Assembly (NCBI GenBank): GCA_013399695.1
Contig: VXAU01001281.1
Span: 446,811 to 510,810, forward strand
Origin: Formicarius rufipectus
Taxonomy: Eukaryota; Chordata; Aves; Passeriformes; Formicariidae
Direction: 5' to 3'
DNA: 64,000 nucleotides
In this document: piece by piece, positions 49,110-61,697 of the stretch
Layout of the letters: the number at the start of each line of letters is the position of its first letter
Position numbering within the stretch: the first letter of the stretch is position 1
Made by a program: the position numbers and the translations under genes
Notes under the pieces: model-generated
Database searches by the model: none
Told to the model about the DNA's origin: nothing
What the model saw: the letters and a program-made list of their open reading frames with translations, nothing else

Positions 49110-52100
49110 TCGAGGGCCGCAGTTCGGCAGGGCGCGGGGCCGAGGCGTTTCCCGGTCGCGTTTCGCGATGTCGCAAACAGCTCTTTCCAGTGAGGTCTGG
49201 TCTCCACAATGGGGTCTGTGGGGAAACGTGTTCGTGTGGCTGCGGTGGCAGAGCCCCGCTGTTTGCCCAGGCGGTCAGGGCAGAGAGCCGCTCGGTACTG
49301 GACCTGCCCTGCCTTTTCCTAGGCAAGAGCAGCTGGGATCGCAGAAATGCCATTTCAGACCATTGCCAAATGATATGGAGTAACTCGAAATGAGGTGATG
49401 AGTTGCAGCAGCCGAGGACAAAACTCCGCAGGGGTTTGTGCTTTTGGGCACACGGAATTTCTGTGGTTTGGAGGCGGGGGGTGTTTGGGGAAGCAGCTGA
49501 CGCAGGAGGGCCATTCCACGCGAGACATGACTTCCAGAACTGCCTTGGTCGGGAAGCTGCACTAATCGTGGTTTGCATAAGGGTCTGGGTTTTTTAATTC
49601 CTTGCTGTACAAGCAAGAAGGGAATAACTATTTGGTATTATTTGCACATGAGATAACAAGCAAAAGAGTGTCCTCTTCTAGGTCATAAACTAAGTCATGG
49701 GCCAAGCACAGGGCAGAATTCAGATTCTCTGAAGTCCAGACAACCTTCCTGTGACACCAAATGTAGTACCATGCTTCTGCAGTGATTCACACCCTTCCAC
49801 ATCCTACAGTCAGTCTAATGCTTCTCACTATATTATTCTAGCACAGCTTTAATTTCTAGCAGCTCCGACAAGATATCAACCCTGCCTTGCATTGGCAGGA
49901 AAGAACCATTATTGGCTTGGGATACTAATTCTCATTTGCAATTTCAACAAAACTCCACAAATAGAGGCAGTACCATGGTTCTACTAAAACAAATTCCTAG
50001 CACTTCATTCTGTTTCTGAAACGTCAACAGCATTAAAGCAGTTAGTTTAATACCACTGGGACTACATCTGATACTCAATGCAGGGATCAAACCCCCTCTG
50101 AAGCCAGGTTAAATTGAAACAGAATGGCAAAAGAGATATGGTCTCTAAAAGAGGTGTTATCTCTGCTATCTTTACCTATGTCTCCTCTAACCAAGCACAA
50201 GACTAATTTATTTTTTTTTATTTCTGTGCCAGTTTTCTGTCAAGGAACCTAAATCGGTTCAGCATCTGAGAAGGGCAAATTGGAGCAACATAAAGTTGCT
50301 CCATTTTCAACATAAAATACAACTGTGAGCAAGGGGAGACAAATGGATGATGAAGGACCTCTCCCTTTCAGCTCTAATGACTGGTCCAAGCCACCTTAAG
50401 CCATCAACTTCACTATCAGTAGCTGAGCGTTTTTGTCCTATACCTTCACACACATAAAGATCTGCTTGCTAGAGTGGACACAATAAGCATTTATTTCATT
50501 AGGGTCATGTCTTGGTTTTATTAAATGTCCTTTGTATTGCTGTTATAATTTCCATATTCTTGGCAGCAGGGACTCTGATGTGTAAATTCTTCAGATGGGT
50601 TCTTGGAATAAACAACACAGCTTTCTGAAACAGCCAAAAATAGCTGTTCTGAGCAGAGCCTTGGAATAAGTGTGAGAGATTGGGAGAAGTGCGGGAGGCG
50701 GCTCAGACTGGTCTCTGGTCAGGGATTCCCAAACCATATGTGGTGCACAAGACATTTCAAAATCTCCCCTATTCAGGAAGGTGGCAGAGAGGAACTGTCA
50801 CCAAAAAGCAAAAGAGGAACTCCCAAGCCTACATCCTGTCTGTGTTGGTTATGAAGTCTGCCAGGTAATTTCTAGTCACCATGTAAACTGAAAACTCAAA
50901 AAGAGAGTTCCACTGCAACTAAAACTCCTGTATATGAGCTAAGACTGCCACTGTTTAAGTTAATTCCATGTTCCTGGGTGCCCAGCAAAGATACCCAATT
51001 CTAGATTGGACAGAACACAGCAAAAATACAAAGCCTTTACCATGGAAAAATTACTGGCTAATAGCTCCTGTGAAGGAGCTTTTGTCATTTGCAGTGGAAA
51101 AAGTTGGATTTGGAAGCTGGTTCATTCATCAAATGTATCTTTTTGCTGTTTTTCTTTACATTTTCTTCCAATCTCTGTGTCATATAAAATATTATCTTTT
51201 GATAAATTTCCATTCAGATATCATGTCACTCATCACAACTACAGGTGAGGATGGCTTTCCTTGTCCGCTGGCAACTGGCTTAGAGAAAAAGAATTTAAAG
51301 TAGTTCTTCAAGAAAATCCAGACCTTCATTTTCAGCCATGATTTGAAAAATAAGCTTCAATATCACAACAAGCACATATGGTGATGGCTGCTGTGGTTGT
51401 CTGAGGTGAGCCACTATGTCCTGCTTCCACCCTCACAGAGGAAAAACTTGGATTTTTCCTGGCACTGGCATATTCTGCAGTGGTAGTTTGCCTTTGGGGA
51501 TATTCATGATATATTTTGTTTTTCTGCCCCTATGTTCCCTTTGTTTATACCCATTTGTACAGTGCATTGCTTATGACTGAGGAAAAACCTTTTCTTCAAA
51601 GCACAGGGATCTTGGTTTAATTTCCTCAAGTTAATTTTTCCAGTTCTGCATGGAGTACAAAACTGTGTGTGCCTCTGCTTAATTATTAGGGACCCTGGGG
51701 TCTGAACTTGGCCCAATGGCTGAATTGTGCCTTTTTGCCAGTTAATCTCTGGCAGAAGAGTTACATGAGTGAAGATCCCAGACCTACCATCACCCTAGGC
51801 TGCAAGACAGCAACATAATTGTGAGAGGAAAGCAGGTTTAGAAGTGAGAAGTCATTTTAGCTGTATATGGAAGTGTGCAAGAGCTATTGGCATATGCATG
51901 GCACTCACCTGGCCTTGTGGTCTCTTTGCTGTGTATTTTTGAGAGACAGGGGTGTGAATATTTAACTATCTATACCTGCCTATAGTGGCAAACAGTAGGC
52001 ATGCGTTCTGTGGGGGTTCATGCTGCATAATGGGGGCACAAAGGATAGCCTGTGCCTGTAACACAGCAGTTCCCTTGGTGAGGAAAACAAGTCAGATAAG

Positions 52101-52152
52101 AGTAGGCAGTACAGTCTGAAAAACTCCAGCTACTGTAACAGAAGTTACCTTG

Positions 52153-52192
52153 AGAAAATCCCTCAAAAGGGAAGCTCTTTGAGGGATTTTCT
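52153..52192. other. Perfect 15-bp inverted repeat (hairpin)
   Basis: AGAAAATCCCTCAAA (52153-52167) is the exact reverse complement of TTTGAGGGATTTTCT (52178-52192), with a 10-nt loop. It is the longest perfect hairpin noticed. The arms are too short for a typical microRNA precursor and there are no transposon-like duplications beside it. Confidence 0.95.
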
Positions 52193-55100
52193 GCTGTGGG
52201 CAGGATCAAAATCATAATATGCAGAAGTAAAGGAGAGTTAAGTACAAGTATGCTTTGCCAACTGTTAAATCCAGAGGTTTCTGTAAATTAATATGTCAGC
52301 AGAGATTTAGAGTTTCTCTTTCAAATGTCTTTTTCTCACTGACACTGCTGAGACGCCTCTGATGCTCTGTTCTGTTTCATATCTATAAAAAAAATAAAAA
52401 GTGTAAATAGCATAAAATTTAAAGAAAATGGTCCATCAAAAAATGCCAAAAATACTCTTAGATGCACAATTAGGTCCATCTTGACCATCTTAAAAGAGCT
52501 CTTTATGCAACCTACCATCATTATGGAGAGTTCCTAAATGATTGGAGATTAGCACACCATTCACTTCCATTATGGCCATAGGAACCCCCACGAAGAGAGA
52601 CAAAATATATAATTCAAAAGTCAAAGCATGGGGTACATTATTTTATGCCACTTTACCTATATGAGATTTGTGAGCTCTGGGGAAGACCATAATTGAATTT
52701 TTTTAGGTTAGCAACGATTCTCCGTTCATTTTCAACAGAGTGAATTTTTAAGAAATATCTTGTCCAGGTAGTCAGGATCTGCTATCGTAACATGACGAAA
52801 TTTTGCAACAAGATGCTTCAGTGCTTTTTACATCTCCAGACAGTAGTTGGAGGTGAGCAGTTGCAATATGTCACACAGTGTTTGATAATGCCTTTCAAAT
52901 ATAAAAAGCTCTTTATAAAGATGAATAGTTCTGCCTACCTAAGTTTTACTGATGACAATTAAGGTAGCAAAGATTAGTAGAGAAGGGGTTTTCACTTATC
53001 ACAGCAACCATCTTGTTTTAGGCTGAGGGGTGATGGGATGCTTTTCCTCCCACTCTGTTCTGTGACAAGAGAGTGGGGTACAGAAAGTTTGATTTGGGTG
53101 GAATCTTGGGTTTTATGCTGTGATTTTCAAAAGAGCTGTACACCAGCAAGGCATTCTTATCTTTAAGGTCTTCAAAAATAGAACCATTAACATTTCTTTT
53201 TGCTTAATCCTGCAGGTTAGTCAAACCTACAGCAAGTACAAAGAAAAATCCTTGTTGTTCAGAATCTATGACTGTTCACTTGTGGTGTTTAAAGATGTGC
53301 CTGATTAAGTTATTCACCAGACTGTTCTAATAAATGCAGCTCAGAGTGATCCAATGCCAGATGGATGAGTTCAAAAGCCTGATTACCTCCTGGCATTCAG
53401 AAAAGCTCTTACTGCATTTCACTTCATTGTCATTGTCTGTCATTACTGATTATCCTGAGATATACTACAGAGATTATTCTTTCTGGACTGCTTCAGGTTC
53501 CAGTGCTGGAGGAATTTGCAGAGAATGTCTGTTTCTTGGGCAATATGGGCAGTAAAATACTTGACAGAAATTTACCCAGCTATGAGAAAGTACAAAATGC
53601 AAGTTAAATATGTTTTGTGAATGCCTCTGGGTCCTTTTCTGTCCCACGATGAAGTTAATATTGGCAAAGGATTTCGCTCCAAAGGGCCTGTTTCTACTCA
53701 TTAAAATTACCTAGAATTAGGTCATTAGCTCTGTATCTGTGGTTAAGTTACATTCAGAAACTGAACATTCTTCACTTTCCAAGCAGTGCCTGTTTCTTTC
53801 CAGTGACTCTAGTAAGAGAGCAGACAACTAGCTCAGCAGTAGATGTCTACACCTGATCAGATGAAACCCATGATCAGCAGAACTGTTGCCCCAGCTACTA
53901 GATTAGAAGCTTCTTAATCCCTACATATTTCATTGTGAATATGTGTTTTCTTTTGATCACTCTACATAATCATACTTCTTCATTATGATGGGTTTATGAT
54001 AGGAGGTGAAGACCTGAAAATAAATAATTTAGGCTCACTTTAGTAAACCAAAGAGGATTTTTTTGATTGTGGTCTGTGATAACATTTCATTTAGATTTTA
54101 AAAACATCAGGAAAACGTTGAGAATTTTAATTAAACTTTTGTGGGAACATCTGTTCTCTAGAGAACTACATGCTCACGTTTTTTCTTCATGTGTTACAAA
54201 ACCAGTGTTGAAATGTTGGAACTTTGCTTGTAATTGAAACTGGGCTCTGTTTAATGGCACTAAAAACATACTGAATTCAGCCAATTAGGTCACCAGGTTA
54301 CAAAAGGACATTACAACCAAGAAGAACCTACCATATTTTTAAACGGTTTTGTAGTGTTTTCCTTTCACATTTTCTGCAGCAAACCATAATGCTGATTACA
54401 ATGGTCACATCTGTATCAGCAAGCTGGATGACTGGGGTGTGTTTTCTGGCCGTGCAAGTGGATGAGACAGCCTGGCTTGGTTACAGCAGCACAGTTAGAT
54501 CCTTTCCACAGCATGGTCTTCACCATACCATGCATTGCAACCAGCCCCTGGCCTCATGTTATCCCTCAAGCCAGTCCAGGTCATATTCTAAGGGAGTGCT
54601 AGTTAAAAGGTCATGTTGCAAAACTGTGCCAGGTAGAGCGTTAGCAAACACCAAACAGAATGACTGATAATTGCTACTTCTCCAGCCAGTACCTTGGCCC
54701 TGTTTAGCTTACTTGCAGCTTGTTTTTAGTTTACTACTGCTCGGTAAAAGTCTCTAAGTAGCGCAGACTGGCTCGTGGTCACACCTCTAAAGCTCCCTTC
54801 AGAGCAGATCTCCTTGGGCCACAGTAGTATCCTGGTGGTACTGCTACTAATCGATCTGCTCCATTCAGTACTAAGCCTTTAAAATAAGGTAAGAGGGTGT
54901 TTTGCAGGGTTTTCCTATAGCCAGCAGTGTAGGGCGTGCACTGCATGGCCAGAGATACTCTGTAGCAAAAGTGGAGGGCACTCCTGTGAGTGTCATGCAA
55001 AAGATGCCAGTATGGAAAGACCGTACTGGGGACGAGAGCCAAAGGCAGAGTAGTGCTGTATGCACTACCTTTTGGAAAAAGAGCCTCCAGTGAACTGTCC

Positions 55101-55427
55101 CCAGAAATATGCCTGGGCTTTTGTCCTATTTGTCCATTTGCAGATAGGAGAGAGACAAACTGGAGCCCTGGAGTGGAACTTCAGCTAAACAGAGTGAATG
55201 ATCTTGTGCATTTAGCAGCAATAGCATCTCCAGGTTGTAATAAAATGTTTAACAATCATCCATTATCAGCTTTGGGAACTCCCCATGGACTGAAGTGCTG
55301 TAATCTAGTCAAACCATGATTAGCTTGTAGGTTCTCTGAAGCTAAAATTTTCCAATGTCAGAATTTTAGGACAACAGGCCTTAAAGGGAATGTCCATATT
55401 CTGCACACAGGATAAGATAAACCTTTG

Positions 55428-55451
55428 CCAATCCAAAGTTTTTTGGATTGG
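55428..55451. other. Perfect 10-bp hairpin
   Basis: CCAATCCAAA (55428-55437) pairs with TTTGGATTGG (55442-55451) around a 4-nt loop. Confidence 0.9.
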
Positions 55452-56008
55452 TTTGTGTGTGGTTTGTGGCCAGGCTTTGAAACAACATTGCATTGCATGG
55501 TAACAGTCAAAGTGACACTATCATCTGTTTTGCAGAGATGTGATTTTATTACAGTGGTGCCCAGTGAAGAGTCTCCTTTAATAATAAAAGATTCATAAAT
55601 GTCCATTTTCAAAAGGCCTTATCTGAACCATAAAATTTATCTTCAGGCATGAGCTATAAAATAAGGCTGTGGCACTCAAGCATGACTTTATATTTTGGCC
55701 ACAGTGCAGACAGTATTTTTCACTTTGAGTTAGTTTGCCCTGATTCAGTCTTTTTTTGGTAACTTAAGGGATGTCACAAATTATATCACATTTTTATAGT
55801 GTTAGATTTTTTTAACAGATTTCATTAAAAAAAAAAAGTCTGACTTTATGCCAATTCTTATAGACCAATAAATCTGACAGGGACTGGATTTCACAGCCAA
55901 ATTCCAGCTCTCTGCAAGCATGTTATTTTAATTGTCTTTGTAGAAATACTAATTACTATAACTAAGATTCCGTACAAAATCTTTTAGTTACACCCTGAAG
56001 AATCACAC

Positions 56009-56025
56009 TTTTTTTTTTTTTTTTT
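56009..56025. repeat. Poly-T tract, 17 T
   Basis: Simple homopolymer. A retroposed tail on the minus strand is possible, but no AATAAA (TTTATT on the plus strand) was seen directly after it. Confidence 0.9.
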
Positions 56026-56169
56026 AACAATTTTATGTTTAAAGCTTAGCCTGACTGATTGGTGACTCCTTGCAGAGAACTATGGTTCAAAGCAATAGCA
56101 AGAAGCAACATAATAAATGTGAAATCATTTCAGATCTGTGTGATAGCATCTTCTGTCAATTACAGCCAA

Positions 56170-56745
56170 CTGTATGCCCAGAAAGCCAATTGTATCCTGG
56201 CCAGCAGGTTGAGGTTACTCTGCTCTGGTGAGATCCCACCTGGAGTATTGCATCAAGGTCTGGGGTCTCCAGCACAGGAACAATATCAGCCTTTGGGAGC
56301 AAGTCCAGAGGAGAGCCACCAAGATGATTAGAGGGATAGTGCACCTATCCTATGAGGAAGGGCTGGGAGAAAATGGATTGTTCAGCCTGGAAAAGAAAAG
56401 GTTTTGGGCCGACCTGTTTGCAGCCTTACAGTACCTGAAGGGGCTTACAAGAAAGGTGCAGAGGGACTCTTTACAAGTCCATGTAGTGACAGGACAAAAG
56501 GAATGGCTTCAAACTGAAGGAGAGTAGGTTTAGACCAGATATTAGGGAAAATTCTTTACTGTGAGGGTGGTGAAGCACTGGAACAGGTTGCCCAGGGAAG
56601 TTGGGGATACCCCATCCCTGGAGGTGCTCAAAGTCAGGCTGAATGGAGCTCTGAGCAACCTGGTCTAGTGAAGGGTGTCCCTGCCCATGGCAGGAGGGTT
56701 GGAGCTAGATGAGGTCCCTTCCAACTCAAACCATTCTATGAAGAC
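56170..56745 (+). mobile_element. CR1 LINE 3' fragment with RT ORF end
   Basis: It contains the familiar CR1 sequence order: GCCCAGAAAGCCAA, CTCTGGTGAGATCCCACCTG, AGGAGAGCCACCAAGATGAT, CTATGAGGAAGGGCTG, GAGGGTGGTGAAGCACTGG, CAGGTTGCCCAGGGAAG, CCATCCCTGGAGGTGCTCAA and the 3' end ACCATTCTATGA. It is 5'-truncated and carries small internal deletions near 56200-56220. It is the best preserved CR1 in the window, in plus orientation, and is inactive. Confidence 0.95.
56228..56470 (+). pseudogene. CR1 ORF2 C-terminal fragment, broken
   Basis: The frame reads a peptide with the CR1 reverse-transcriptase C-terminal signatures HLEYC, VQRRATKMIRG, HLSYEE, GLFSLEK and LQYLKG. It has no start codon of its own, lacks the catalytic reverse-transcriptase and endonuclease parts, and appears to lose one base near 56440, after which the family pattern continues in another frame. 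It is a molecular fossil and not a host gene. Confidence 0.9.
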
Positions 56746-57800
56746 TCCTTTTTTTTCATATCTGGAAGTACCTAGCCCAGTTTTCTGGGTTGGGAGGTGG
56801 TAGATCAGGGCCTCTGCCTACCAGGCCAGGCACAAGTAGATGTTCACAGTCAGGAACCAGTCTGTGTTCCCCCAGACTGCTTCAATACCCAACAGCTGTA
56901 CCTGTACCTACATCCCCAGTGTACCAGTGCATCACCCTCTCTTATGCATCACCCAAAAAACCTAATAATCCTGGGCCCTCCTAGCACTGGCTCCACTCAG
57001 CATCACAGGCAATGCCTCCCACCTGTTATCAGCTGTCTCAGTGCCTAGCCCAATGCATAGTCCTTCGCTGCAAATCCCTTACCTGCTGACAGACCCATGG
57101 TGCTCTTCCATAAAGCTATAAGATTGTCAGCTACAGAGCCATAGGGCTGCAGAGCCATGAGGAGCTGTGCAGCAGGGCCACCTCAGGGCACCCACTGGCC
57201 ATGAGTTGGCCGCAATCTGTCAAGGTCTCCTTTTCAGCTGGAGTGGTGAAAAGAGCAACCACCAGATATACACCAAAAGAAATTTCAAGAGGTGTGATGG
57301 ACCAATGATATAACCAAAAACAAGCTTGGGAAAGTCCATGCTAGGAATTAGGTAACACAAAAGTACTTTGGTTTCTAGGAAGAAGTGAGTAAGATAAAAC
57401 AAGAAGTCACCCAAATGAGTTTGTAGGTCAGATCATCTGCACTACTGGAAAGGAATTGCATCTGTGCATTTTTAAAAAGCTAATAAGAAAGGAAAGTGAC
57501 TGATTAGGATGCAGCTCTGCTAGCATAAGAACAGCCTTGAGCTACAGGAAACCAAATATGAGAGGCACATGGATAAACACAAGCTGTAATATTTGTTCAT
57601 TACATTGTATAGGTAATAAGCATGCTGACAAATTACTTGTCTTCACTTCCCCCACATTCCTATAGTCCACATACAGGCAAATATAACAGTGATCCCACAA
57701 GACTGTCTGTCTGTAGTTCAGTTTTGTCATCCTTGAGTCCACATTAAAAAAAAATGACAGTTTTATGGTCTTACCAGATGGCAAAAATTGATCGTCTTTC
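56746..57800. other. Unique sequence, no gene recognised
   Basis: A moderately C-rich stretch at about 56800-57210 has open frames of 64-83 codons in two plus-strand frames but no similarity to a known protein. It may be an unrecognised old repeat. Confidence 0.45.
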
Positions 57801-57891
57801 AAAGAATCATTAAGATTGGAAAAAACCTGTAAGATCATCATGTCCAACCATTAACCCAACACTGCCATGTTACCATTAAACCATGTCTGTA
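57801..57891 (-). mobile_element. Short CR1 3' end, reverse orientation
   Basis: AAAGAATCATTAAGATTGG, AACCTGTAAGATCATCATG, TCCAACCATTAACCCAACAC and TTAAACCATGTCTGTAG in this order are the reversed 3' terminus of a CR1 of the same general type as that at 31811-32010. Only about 90 bp remains. Confidence 0.9.
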
Positions 57892-60169
57892 GAAGAGAAA
57901 GCAGTAAAAGTAAACAAGGAAGTGGAGATATTAGACCCTGGGAGAGAAGGAAGGATTTCTATAAATAACCATGGCATGTGATGAGAAGATGCTGTCTGCA
58001 GGAGGCAGCTCCTTAGTGGAATTTGGTACAGAAGGAGAGGGGAACACAGAGCACATATATAGTATGCCAAAAAGGGGAGCAGCTGCCTGAGGCTACCCCT
58101 TAAAAATGCATTTGGGCGGCTTCTGGTGTTGCCAGAATGGAATGTTCCCAGTGTGATACCCACACTCCAATTTCCAAGCCTGTCCCTGAACTACAATCCC
58201 ACATGCTTCACTGGCACTTCTATCTTCTACAATACTAGCACATGGTACTTATATCTTAAAGATCCTGGTAACTTATATGAATATGGCCTTATCCTCTACT
58301 TTTATTTCATAGTCCCCTGAGGACTTTTTGCTGCCTGTATTCTGCAGAAATTATAAAGTTTCTTCTGCTGTGTTTGCTCCTGTTGAAAAAGAAGCTCACA
58401 AGATACTCCTTTCTACACAACTCTGTATAATAAATTGCATTAAGGGACACAGTCCTTTATGAAAATACCTACTAGTACTATTGGCTCCTAGGACTCTTAA
58501 GCAGAATCAGTGACCAGAAAAGACACCCTAAATTAATTTTTAAATGGGAAGAAGGTTTAGTTTTTCTATTCTATACCAGGTTTTAAATGTATGTTATAAC
58601 TGTGATCAATGCTATCATGATTAAAAAACTGGAAAAAAAATTACTGTCCTTTCCTGTTTAGCATAAATTTGTCAACTGATATTTCAGCTCAATCTAATCA
58701 GACTGATTTAGTTGTAGGTAATTATTTTCCCAAAAAGTCATTACACAGTACATTAGCCAAGAAACAACATTTTAATGCACACAACTGCGTATTTAATTCA
58801 GACTACACCTAAAAACAAGGAGTTCACCCAAAAGAGGAAATAGACATTTCTTATCACTTTTGATTTGCTTACATTCCTGTGGTTTACTGCGTATCAGCAA
58901 TAAATTTTTGCTAAGTATTTCCATAATTCAAATCAGTGTGTCATCATCCAAAAATCTGGCAGGAGCCAGCCTGCAAAAGAGCAAACATTTTCAGCAAACA
59001 GAGCGTATCCAATCTGTGTTTGATCTCTCTCTCAACTTTCATACTTAATATGCCTCATTAAAAGTGAAAATGCTGGTTCGTTCCCACAACACCCAGTGGA
59101 GAGGAGCGATTATAAACCACACAGTTTGGAGTATGTTCATCATGAGTGTCCTCAACTGCCCCTATCTCTGAGACCCCTGGAGTTCTATGGAAAATGAAAT
59201 TATTACAGCATCTCCTGACTGCTGCAGCTTAAGAGTAGGAATTCCATATGTGATGCCCTGGCAAACCCCAAATTTCTATTCAAAATCCCAGCAGGATAAA
59301 ATGCAAGTGTGTAGCCATCAGCTGGACCACTGCAAAGCCTTCTACCTGCCTTCTGCAGAAAGCAGCCAGCTGGAAGGGGTAGTTTCCAACATCAAGGTAT
59401 AGCCTAGATGATACCACACTTAAAGCCTCCTCCTTTCCTTACAGATGTTCCAAATATCCAGGGAGTTGACATACCATATTCTTGTTCTCCTCTGGAGGTT
59501 ATTTGTCTTGCTCTCTTCTTGGGACAGCATTAAGAAAAATAAAATCCGTAGAGGTCCTTAATGTTTAGGGGTTTTTTAGTTTAATGTCATTAACAGTGCA
59601 GTTTGAGTAACTGCCAACTGGCTGAGAACACGATTGCTTAGCATGGCAAATAATCAGTGATTTAGATCTTCCCGACTGACCTGTGCCCCCACATAGGAGC
59701 AGTGATTTTTGTTCAGTTCTGCAACAAACCAGTTAAAGTAATTTAGATGAGCACATCTTGAGGAGAGCAATCCCTCGAGGAGCCTAGGAAGATCCCAGTC
59801 TACAAAGGCCAGAGTTTGCTTGCTGTTATCTATGCAAATTCCAAGGGTTTTTCTCATCTGATATAACCCATAACCAGCAAAGAAGAGGAAGTCACATTTC
59901 CTCACACACCCACATGAAAGATGATTGACAGTAAAGGCATTTGCTGCGTTGTAGTCACTTCTGCCTCTGTCACTTGGTATTGCTCTGTAGTTCTGTCAAG
60001 GGTTCCCAGCACTGGCTGGCTCGGTCTTATCATGACAGACTTACTGGAAACTGTTGTTCCTCTTGTTATTCTTCACAGGATTTACAATTCAGTATTATTG
60101 CACCAGTTTTCAGAAGCGCTTCTCAAGGGGAAATTCCCAACTTTGAACAAATTTACACAGATCACAGAT

Positions 60170-60192
60170 CTAGTTTCCTGGTAGGAAACTAG
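60170..60192. other. Perfect 10-bp hairpin, 3-nt loop
   Basis: CTAGTTTCCT (60170-60179) pairs with AGGAAACTAG (60183-60192) around GGT. Confidence 0.95.
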
Positions 60193-60255
60193 GAACAGGT
60201 TGTGCTTTTGGAATTATTTGGTTTACTTTCCCTGAGTTACCTTCCTCTGAAAATT

Positions 60256-60274
60256 AAAAAAAAAAAAAAAAAAA
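60256..60274. repeat. Poly-A tract, 19 A
   Basis: Simple homopolymer without AATAAA close upstream. Confidence 0.9.
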
Positions 60275-61655
60275 GCTGTGTTTTAACTGGAAAGGATAAC
60301 CATTTTGTAATGGGTTGTGTCTCAGATGATAACCTTTATTCTTGTTGTTTTGTACGGAAGCTCATCTCCCCGACATAGCATGCAGTTGTCAGAGCCCAGG
60401 AAGTAACATCTTTACTTGGACACAGCAATCATCTGTTCCCTGCAGTGGCACAGGCACCATGACACAGGGTATGTTGGTTCTATGAATTTGCCCTCTGAAT
60501 TCTCTGGCATAATTCTATTCTCATAATTCTATTGTTCATATTATCTGCTTGAAGGAGCACCCAGAATTCACCCTAAAGCATCCTCTTGTGCAATCATCTA
60601 AAGCTAAAAATAAAATTCTGGAATGAGGATTTACATTGAAGTGGTTTTTATTTATAGTGAAGCTGCACTTTAAAATCAGTCCCTAAATTCAGCCTGAAAA
60701 CAACGCAGTATGACGACTGAGACAATTTTCAGGGAGGTGTAACAAAAATTAAATGAGGAAGGAGGCACTGAAAGGGATAAGAAAAAAATTATTGATTTCA
60801 GCTTTTAGATTCCTGCCTGATAGTGAAGTGATTCTGAAAGACAATTTTGAATAAACTAAAACTCACCTGAAAGACAAACACTGATACTATGCCCCTTTTC
60901 CTACCCAATGACAAGTTATATCTTTCCACATAAACAGTTGGAGGATGGAAACGACTAAAGTAAAACAGATAACAAATTACTATAGTAAAATAGATAACTG
61001 ATAAGAAGAAAATTCAGAAACTACTTCTGAAGCCAGTTTCTCAGCATTGGGAAGATGTAGGGCAAAATAAACATTTTTAATATCTCTGGCAAAATAAAGT
61101 AGGAAGGAGAGTGTGTCATCACAATTCAATAGAATGCTATTATGTCTACGGGCTGTTTTATTTTTTCTAAATGAAAAACAAGAAAAATAAGGGCTAGAAA
61201 GGATGAAGAACTGGAAGTCAATCTTTGGTCTGCATGGCTGGATCCAAGGATGCAATGAACAGATAGAGATAATTCTTTGTGCAATAGTGGGAGAAGTATT
61301 AACATGAACTACTAAGCAATAATTCTAATTAGGAGTCAGGAGTCACTGTCAAGAAAATCCCTCTCCTAAGAAACTACCTCTTACTGTGTGCATGTGTGGT
61401 CCCTGAAGATTTGCCTCTGCAATCCATACCTCAGTCATTACCTCATAAGAAGGGATAATTTGACAGCGTATTTATCCTTTGTATTTTGTTTCAAAAGATA
61501 CCACATTAGTCATACATTGCACACTCCTCTTATGCACATTCCTCTCTTTTATGTATCATTTAAACATTCTTCTTTTGTTGCACTTGCATCTTTGTGGAAT
61601 TAAGATTTTTTTATAGGAAAAAAAAAAAGAAATAAACCAGAACATACAAAAAAAA

Positions 61656-61697
61656 CAATCAACCAACCAAACAAACAAACAAACAAAAAAAAAATAA
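61656..61697 (+). repeat. (CAAC)n/(CAAA)n tetranucleotide tract
   Basis: A few CAAC units pass into four to five CAAA units and then an A run. It is a simple microsatellite in an A-rich setting that starts near 61619. Confidence 0.9.

Larger units (their letters stand above)
48600..49570. promoter_or_regulatory. CpG island, possible promoter of an unseen gene
   Basis: The core (48781-49200) holds about 50 CpG dinucleotides in 420 bp, while the flanking kilobases have very few. It has Sp1-type GGGGCGG near 48834 and GAGGCGGGG near 49470, runs of CCGCC/GGCGG, and no TATA box. In birds such islands usually mark the first exon of a gene. No coding exon, Kozak-supported frame or convincing splice donor was recognised, so direction and gene are unknown. 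It could be a promoter of a noncoding RNA, a distant 5' exon, an orphan island or a GC-rich repeat. The open frames on both strands (128, 170, 186 and 194 codons) follow from the base composition. Confidence 0.75.
49571..56169. other. AT-rich unique region
   Basis: No exon or interspersed repeat was recognised. It holds hairpins at 52153-52192 and 55428-55451 and a 17-T run at 56009-56025. At 51240-51255 ACTACAG|GTGAGG looks like a splice donor, but no convincing exon precedes it. If the CpG island at 49 kb drives plus-strand transcription, this region would be its first intron or exon territory. Confidence 0.5.

Noticed and set aside
48230..49578. Long overlapping open frames on both strands (194, 186, 170 and 128 codons)
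   Set aside because: They lie in or beside a CpG island where stop codons are rare, overlap on both strands, are low in complexity (P, G, R rich) and show no known domain.
51123..51255. Candidate small exon before ACTACAG|GTGAGG
   Set aside because: The only pyrimidine-rich acceptor upstream would leave an exon of roughly 25 nt with no supporting similarity.
54990..55319. 109-codon frame with several cysteines
   Set aside because: The cysteine spacing does not match a zinc-finger or other known pattern, and overlapping frames on both strands are equally open.
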